A stretch of 64,000 bases of DNA, taken from assembly GCA_963708625.1 (NCBI GenBank), contig CAVPSV010000005.1:124001-188000 (forward strand), read 5' to 3'. Each line of letters opens with the position of its first letter. Position 1 is the stretch's first letter. Made by a program: the position numbers and the translations under genes. Source of the DNA: DASXIF01 sp036498145 (GTDB lineage: Bacteria; Actinomycetota; Actinomycetes; Mycobacteriales; Jatrophihabitantaceae). The notes under the pieces were generated by a model. That model worked only from the letters and a program-made list of their open reading frames with translations, did not search any database and was not told the origin of the DNA. Positions 60,519 to 64,000 of the stretch are shown piece after piece.

Positions 60519-60571
60519 TGCCGCGCCTGGGCCGCTAACCCACCCGGTGATGATCGCTGTGGCTGGTTGCC

Positions 60572-60603
60572 AGCTCAGCGCGAGTGACGGCTCGCGCTGA
60601 GCT
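60572..60603. terminator. Bidirectional hairpin between convergent genes
   Basis: AGCTCAGCGCGAG and CTCGCGCTGAGCT form a perfect 13-bp stem with a 6-nt loop. It lies between the stop of the gene at 60171 and the stop of the gene at 60628. No T-run follows, but the perfect stem between converging genes is typical of high-GC terminators. Confidence 0.8.
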
Positions 60604-60627
60604 ATCGGCGCTATCGGCGACCTCCGC

Positions 60628-61158
60628 TCAGGGAAATGCTATGACGGTCCGCATGCTGTAGTTGAACGCGAATCCGTTCGGGTCGTTCTCGCCGGTATTC
60701 GTGCTGTCGAACAGGCAGAACTGCACGAATGCTGGCCCGGTCTTCAGCGCTGGTGGGTTGTTCCCGGCGTTGGCCCAGTACGGATCGGGTTCGAGCACGT
60801 ACGCGGCGAAGTGCGGGATGCCGTCGCAGTTCACCGTCAGGCCAGGGCCGTCGGAGTTGTAGTTCGTGCTGTAGAACGTCTTGGCGAAGTCGCTGGTGGT
60901 GTGGGTGGTCGCGTTCATCTGCGGGCCTTGCTTGACCGCGATGAACAGGTGCGTGTGTGCATTGCCGCCGAAGCATCGGTAGCTGGCGTACAGCGTCGCC
61001 TGCCCCAGCGACGTGCTCGCCAGGACGTACGGCGCCACGAACGGGACACCCGGCGGCTTGTAATGGGTGGGCGCTGCTTGGGCCGCGGGCGCCATTGTCG
61101 CCGCGAGTACCCCCGCACCGACCAACGCGGCGGCGATGGTCATGAATCTCGAATGCAT
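60628..61158 (-). CDS. Secreted hypothetical protein
   Basis: The 176-residue protein has a signal peptide (MHSRFMTIAAALVGAGVLAA, cleavage likely after AAQA near residue 28). The mature part is beta-rich with three cysteines and polar loops (HTTSDFAKTFYST, DPNGFAFNYSM). No family is recognised. It is divergent from the next secreted protein with a 208-bp gap. Confidence 0.7.
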   Translation of the reverse strand: MHSRFMTIAAALVGAGVLAATMAPAAQAAPTHYKPPGVPFVAPYVLASTSLGQATLYASYRCFGGNAHTHLFIAVKQGPQMNATTHTTSDFAKTFYSTNYNSDGPGLTVNCDGIPHFAAYVLEPDPYWANAGNNPPALKTGPAFVQFCLFDSTNTGENDPNGFAFNYSMRTVIAFP

Positions 61159-61366
61159 TGAACCTCCCCAGAATCTGAACCTGCCTCAGCAGCCTGCGGT
61201 TCGGGGGCTGGCCCCGGCAAGGGTGCAGGCACCACCTGCGTGCACGGACAACACGTCGACGTTGGACCCGTGTGAGGCCTGCGCACCGGATGCGTGCGGC
61301 GAGCGGGCTTGATCGCTAATGTCCGACCCGCAGCAGACCAGCCATGAATTCAGGTGGGGGACGGCC

Positions 61367-62227
61367 ATGGCCAACCGGAACAGGCTCTCGCTCTTTGTCA
61401 GCGGCATTGTCACCGGCATCGTCGCGATCGGCGCGGCTATCGGGCTGATACCGGGCTCGGCCGCCGCCGCTGACACCGCGTCGATCTCCGGCGCGGTGCT
61501 CTCGGCAACGAACGGCAAGGCCATCGCTGGGGTGAGCGTCGAGCTCTATCAGGACGTCACTATCGACATATTCGGCTCGCCCGTGACCGGGCCGCAGTTC
61601 GTCACCAGCACGACGAGCGCCGCTGACGGTAGCTACTCGCTGTCCGGCCTGGCTGCTGCCGGGACGGACGGGTACTTCGTCTGCTTCGACACGTTCGGCA
61701 CGTCGCTGTCCAACTACACCTCCCAATGCTGGGCCGACCAGCCTGGTTTCGTGCCATTCCCCGATCCGTTCGGATTCGTCCAGCTGCCACCGGGCACCAG
61801 CGGGATCCAGGTTGCCGACGGCGCGCAGGTAAGCGGGATCGATGCCGATCTGGTGAATGCGCGACAGGTAAACCCGCGTGATGCCGGCACTATCACCGGC
61901 ACCGTCACCCAGAGCAGTGGCGGAGCTGCGCTGCCCGGCGTGGTGGTCACCGCTTTCAACGCGAACAGCCGCGTTTTCGGCCAGGCGGTCACCGGCGCCG
62001 ACGGCAGCTACGAGATCGACAATGTGCCCGCGGTGCCGGTGGGCTACCAGGTCTGCTTCGACGCGGCACCTGCCCATGGTGCGTCCCCGCCGGGTTCGTT
62101 CCAGTCGCGCTGCTATGTCACTGTGGGGTGGGCCGGTGCCGGGGCCAAGCCGCCGGCGAGCGCGACCAGAGTGCGGGTCCGCCACGGCGTGACCACGTCC
62201 GGCGTGGACGGGGTATTGCCGAGCTGA
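61367..62227 (+). CDS. Secreted protein with two carboxypeptidase-regulatory-like (Cna-B type) domains
   Basis: The 286-residue protein has a signal peptide (hydrophobic SLFVSGIVTGIVAIGAAIGL, cleavage near AAAAD) and two similar beta-sandwich repeats. These begin ISGAVLSATNGKAIAGVSVELY and ITGTVTQSSGGAALPGVVVTAF, and each continues to a DGSY segment (AADGSYSLSGL, GADGSYEIDNV) and a YFVCFD/YQVCFD strand. The ATG at 61367 (AGGTGGGGG upstream) is preferred over ATG 61319, since it places the signal at the N-terminus. Its role is probably in cell-surface adhesion or matrix, unproven. Confidence 0.8.
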   Translation: MANRNRLSLFVSGIVTGIVAIGAAIGLIPGSAAAADTASISGAVLSATNGKAIAGVSVELYQDVTIDIFGSPVTGPQFVTSTTSAADGSYSLSGLAAAGTDGYFVCFDTFGTSLSNYTSQCWADQPGFVPFPDPFGFVQLPPGTSGIQVADGAQVSGIDADLVNARQVNPRDAGTITGTVTQSSGGAALPGVVVTAFNANSRVFGQAVTGADGSYEIDNVPAVPVGYQVCFDAAPAHGASPPGSFQSRCYVTVGWAGAGAKPPASATRVRVRHGVTTSGVDGVLPS

Positions 62228-62283
62228 CGCGAGCGCCCGCCGCGTAGATTTCGACCACAACGACGTCGGCCAAGGAGAATGGG

Positions 62284-62667
62284 ATGAGCCGTCCGAGCAC
62301 TGTTCCGCTTCAGAAGGTGCGCATCGCTGTACAGCAATCATTCGAGCAACTGAAGGCCGAAACGTTGCGCTGGGAGAAGGTGGCTCCGAACGACGCACAG
62401 GTTCGTGCCACGGCCGAGTACGTGCGGACGCACACGAAGCAGCTGCACCAGCGGCTAGCCGATGCGCTCGACAAGGCGTTCACCGAGAAGGACGACAAGA
62501 AGGCCGCGTTTCTCTACGGGCAAGCAGCGAAGACCGCGGGCGAGATCGACAAGGATTTGAAGTCGAACCCGAAGATCGTGTCACTCAAGAACAATCCGGT
62601 GTTCTCGATCCATGCAGTTGATGCCGTGCGCGGGAGAATCTCGGATTTGATCAAGCATCTGGACTGA
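62284..62667 (+). CDS. Conserved hypothetical helical protein
   Basis: The 127-residue protein is Lys/Glu-rich and helical (QQSFEQLKAETLRWEKV, LHQRLADALDKAFTEKDDKKAAF, GEIDKDLKSNPK). The ATG follows a strong CAAGGAGAA site. No family is recognised. Its base composition is somewhat lower in GC than its neighbours, which could reflect its high Lys content. Confidence 0.65.
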   Translation: MSRPSTVPLQKVRIAVQQSFEQLKAETLRWEKVAPNDAQVRATAEYVRTHTKQLHQRLADALDKAFTEKDDKKAAFLYGQAAKTAGEIDKDLKSNPKIVSLKNNPVFSIHAVDAVRGRISDLIKHLD

Positions 62668-62748
62668 GGCGGAACGCGGGATCCAGCGCAACGTCACCTA
62701 CCACGCCTCCAGGCAGCAACGTCGAGGTCGGTCAGTTCGGCGGGCAGG

Positions 62749-63249
62749 TCAGCGACGATCGCCGGTCTGCCCGTCTATCAGCTCGCGGATGATGTCCATG
62801 TGCCCGACGTGCCGGGCCACCTCCTCCACCATGTGGATCAGCACCCAGCGCATCGTCACCTCCTCGCCACGCCAGGACGTGCCGACCGTATCGAGCGGCA
62901 CGTCGTCGATGACAGCATCGGCAGCGGCTCGTGCCCGCCCGTAGAAGGTGAGTAGCTCGGCGGTGGTCTCGTTGCGCTCGACGCGCATGTCCGCGTCCGG
63001 GTCGGCGAGCAGCGCGTCGATGGACATCGCTTCGGACTCTCTGCCGAACGTGTCGCAGAACCATCCGTACTCGACGTTCGCCAGATGCTTCACCAAGCCG
63101 AGCAGGCTGGTTCCGCTGGGCGTCATCGGCCGCCGTAACTGTTCGTCGTCGAGTCCCTCGATCTTCCAGAGCACGACCTCGCGATGGCGATCCAGCGACG
63201 CCTTGAGGCTCGCCTTCTCGCCGGCGGCGGCGGGACCCCACAGCGTCAT
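62749..63249 (-). CDS. DinB-family (DUF664) metal-binding protein
   Basis: The 166-residue four-helix protein shows the DinB/DUF664 pattern: LVKHLANVEYGWFCDTFG with a metal-binding His, and the late helix WVLIHMVEEVARHVGHMDIIREL with two further histidines (His-x8-His spacing). Family members bind a divalent metal and include mycothiol-dependent enzymes in actinobacteria. An antisense-strand shadow in another frame (62732-63241) is ignored. Confidence 0.87.
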   Translation of the reverse strand: MTLWGPAAAGEKASLKASLDRHREVVLWKIEGLDDEQLRRPMTPSGTSLLGLVKHLANVEYGWFCDTFGRESEAMSIDALLADPDADMRVERNETTAELLTFYGRARAAADAVIDDVPLDTVGTSWRGEEVTMRWVLIHMVEEVARHVGHMDIIRELIDGQTGDRR

Positions 63250-63316
63250 GTGAGCAACCTAGCGACCCGACGGTCGCGGCGTCCCTGGCCGTCCTGGCCT
63301 TCCGCCTGCAGGCGCC

Positions 63317-64000
63317 TCATAACGCGGCCGAGCGCGACAACAGCAGCCGCCGGAAGGCGGCCAGCCGTTCCGCGGTGGCGTGCCCGGTGCGAACCCACTC
63401 GTCGAGGTGGCAGCCGGCCGCCTCGTCGAGGTGCTCACAACCCGGCGGGCATTGGGTCGCGCCGTCCTCCAGATCGGGGAACGCCCAGAGCAGGTCCTCC
63501 GCCGTCACGTGTGCCAGGCCGAACGAACGCACGCCGGGGGTGTCGATCACCCACCCGGAACCCCAGCGATCATCACTGGGCAGCGGCAGGGCAATGGCGG
63601 ACGAGGAGATGTGCCGCCCCTTGCCGATCGCGCTGACCACTCCGGTGGCCCGGCCCGCGTCCGGGACCAGCGCGTTGATCAGCGTCGACTTGCCCACGCC
63701 GGAGTGGCCGACGAACACCGACATGTGTTCGGCCAACCGGGACCGCAATTCGTCCAGCGGCGCGCCCCGGCGCGTCACCACCGCGGGCACCGACAGCGCC
63801 GCGTAGCGCTCGAGCGCGTCGTCCGGGGGAGCGAGATCCGACTTGGTCAGGCACAGCAACGGTTCGAGTCCGGCGGTGAGCGCGGCAACCAGGGCGCGGT
63901 CGATCAATCCGTACGTCGGTTCGGGATCGGCTAGCGCGCTGACGATCACCAGCTGATCGGCGTTGGCCACGATCACGCGCTCGAGCGGATCGTCGTCGTC
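63317..64000 (-). CDS. rsgA: Ribosome small-subunit-dependent GTPase RsgA, N-terminus beyond window edge
   Basis: The frame is open to the right edge, giving 227 residues of the C-terminal part. The circularly permuted GTPase order is visible: G4 LTKSD, then G1 GHSGVGKSTLINAL, then G3 DTPGVRSFG, ending with the Cys/His zinc site (CPPGCEH and a final GCHLDEW). RsgA helps mature the 30S subunit. Comparison with ~330-residue homologues suggests about 100 residues are missing. Confidence 0.93.
   Translation of the reverse strand, partial: DDDDPLERVIVANADQLVIVSALADPEPTYGLIDRALVAALTAGLEPLLCLTKSDLAPPDDALERYAALSVPAVVTRRGAPLDELRSRLAEHMSVFVGHSGVGKSTLINALVPDAGRATGVVSAIGKGRHISSSAIALPLPSDDRWGSGWVIDTPGVRSFGLAHVTAEDLLWAFPDLEDGATQCPPGCEHLDEAAGCHLDEWVRTGHATAERLAAFRRLLLSRSAAL

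Overview
The window is a stretch of GC-rich chromosomal DNA from a free-living actinobacterium. The signs are a leading-edge block laid out like mycobacterial Rv3193c-Rv3195 (UPF0182 membrane protein, PDZ-Lon protease, DUF2342 hydrolase), frequent GTG starts and 4-nt start/stop overlaps, an AfsR-type BTAD regulator, and a phenylacetate operon with a corynebacterial-type PaaR operator. Hopanoid genes suggest a Frankia/Jatrophihabitans-like lineage rather than Mycobacterium, but the rank cannot be fixed from sequence reading alone. I see no phage, transposase, plasmid or CRISPR genes.

Layout. 1-5.6 kb: protease/membrane housekeeping block. 5.7-6.1 kb: initiator tRNA-fMet with a hairpin terminator, a tandem 111-bp duplication and the first of three 52-bp palindromic elements. 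6.1-13 kb: membrane proteins, an SDR, a DUF2007 protein, a degenerate receiver protein and a large AfsR/MalT-like regulator. 13-16.8 kb: thiamine genes thiD, thiE (opposite strand) and a TPP-riboswitch-led thiO-thiS-thiG operon. 16.8-24.2 kb: a TetR/DHA2 efflux pair with an operator array, a CYTH-CHAD-ParA fusion protein, a PCD-VOC fusion and a second DHA2 transporter. 24.2-34.3 kb: hopanoid cluster (hpnO divergent from hpnC-hpnD-hpnE-prenyl synthase-shc-hpnG/ispH-hpnH). 34.3-36.8 kb: a DMT permease and two regulators. 37-45.4 kb: phenylacetate catabolism (paaR-paaI divergent from paaZABCDEK). 45.4-48.9 kb: Mop/TOBE regulator, modABC and a MoaD-like protein. 48.9-64 kb: mixed housekeeping genes (PEBP, CoA-binding, YbaK, SoxR-like regulator and SDR, QueA-like, HisN, aminotransferase, secreted proteins, DinB, RsgA).

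How the genes work together. The hopanoid cluster covers prenyl diphosphate supply (an IspH domain fused to HpnG, plus a prenyl synthase), squalene formation (HpnC/D/E), cyclisation (Shc) and side-chain building (HpnH, HpnG, HpnO). The paa operon encodes the whole upper route from phenylacetate to the opened-ring CoA intermediate, controlled by PaaR at one 22-bp operator lying between both promoters. The thi genes make the thiazole half of thiamine and join it to the pyrimidine.

Two things stand out. One is a single polypeptide joining a CYTH-like region, a CHAD (polyphosphate-binding) domain and a ParA ATPase. The other is a 52-bp palindromic repeat family, two copies of which supply the stop codon of the adjacent gene. 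A caution: between 26.7 and 51.2 kb, six genes (hpnD, paaZ, paaA, modA, a flavin reductase, a YbaK-like gene) carry nine reading-frame breaks, while the first 26 kb has none. Either assembly indels or real gene decay could explain this, and raw reads are needed to decide.
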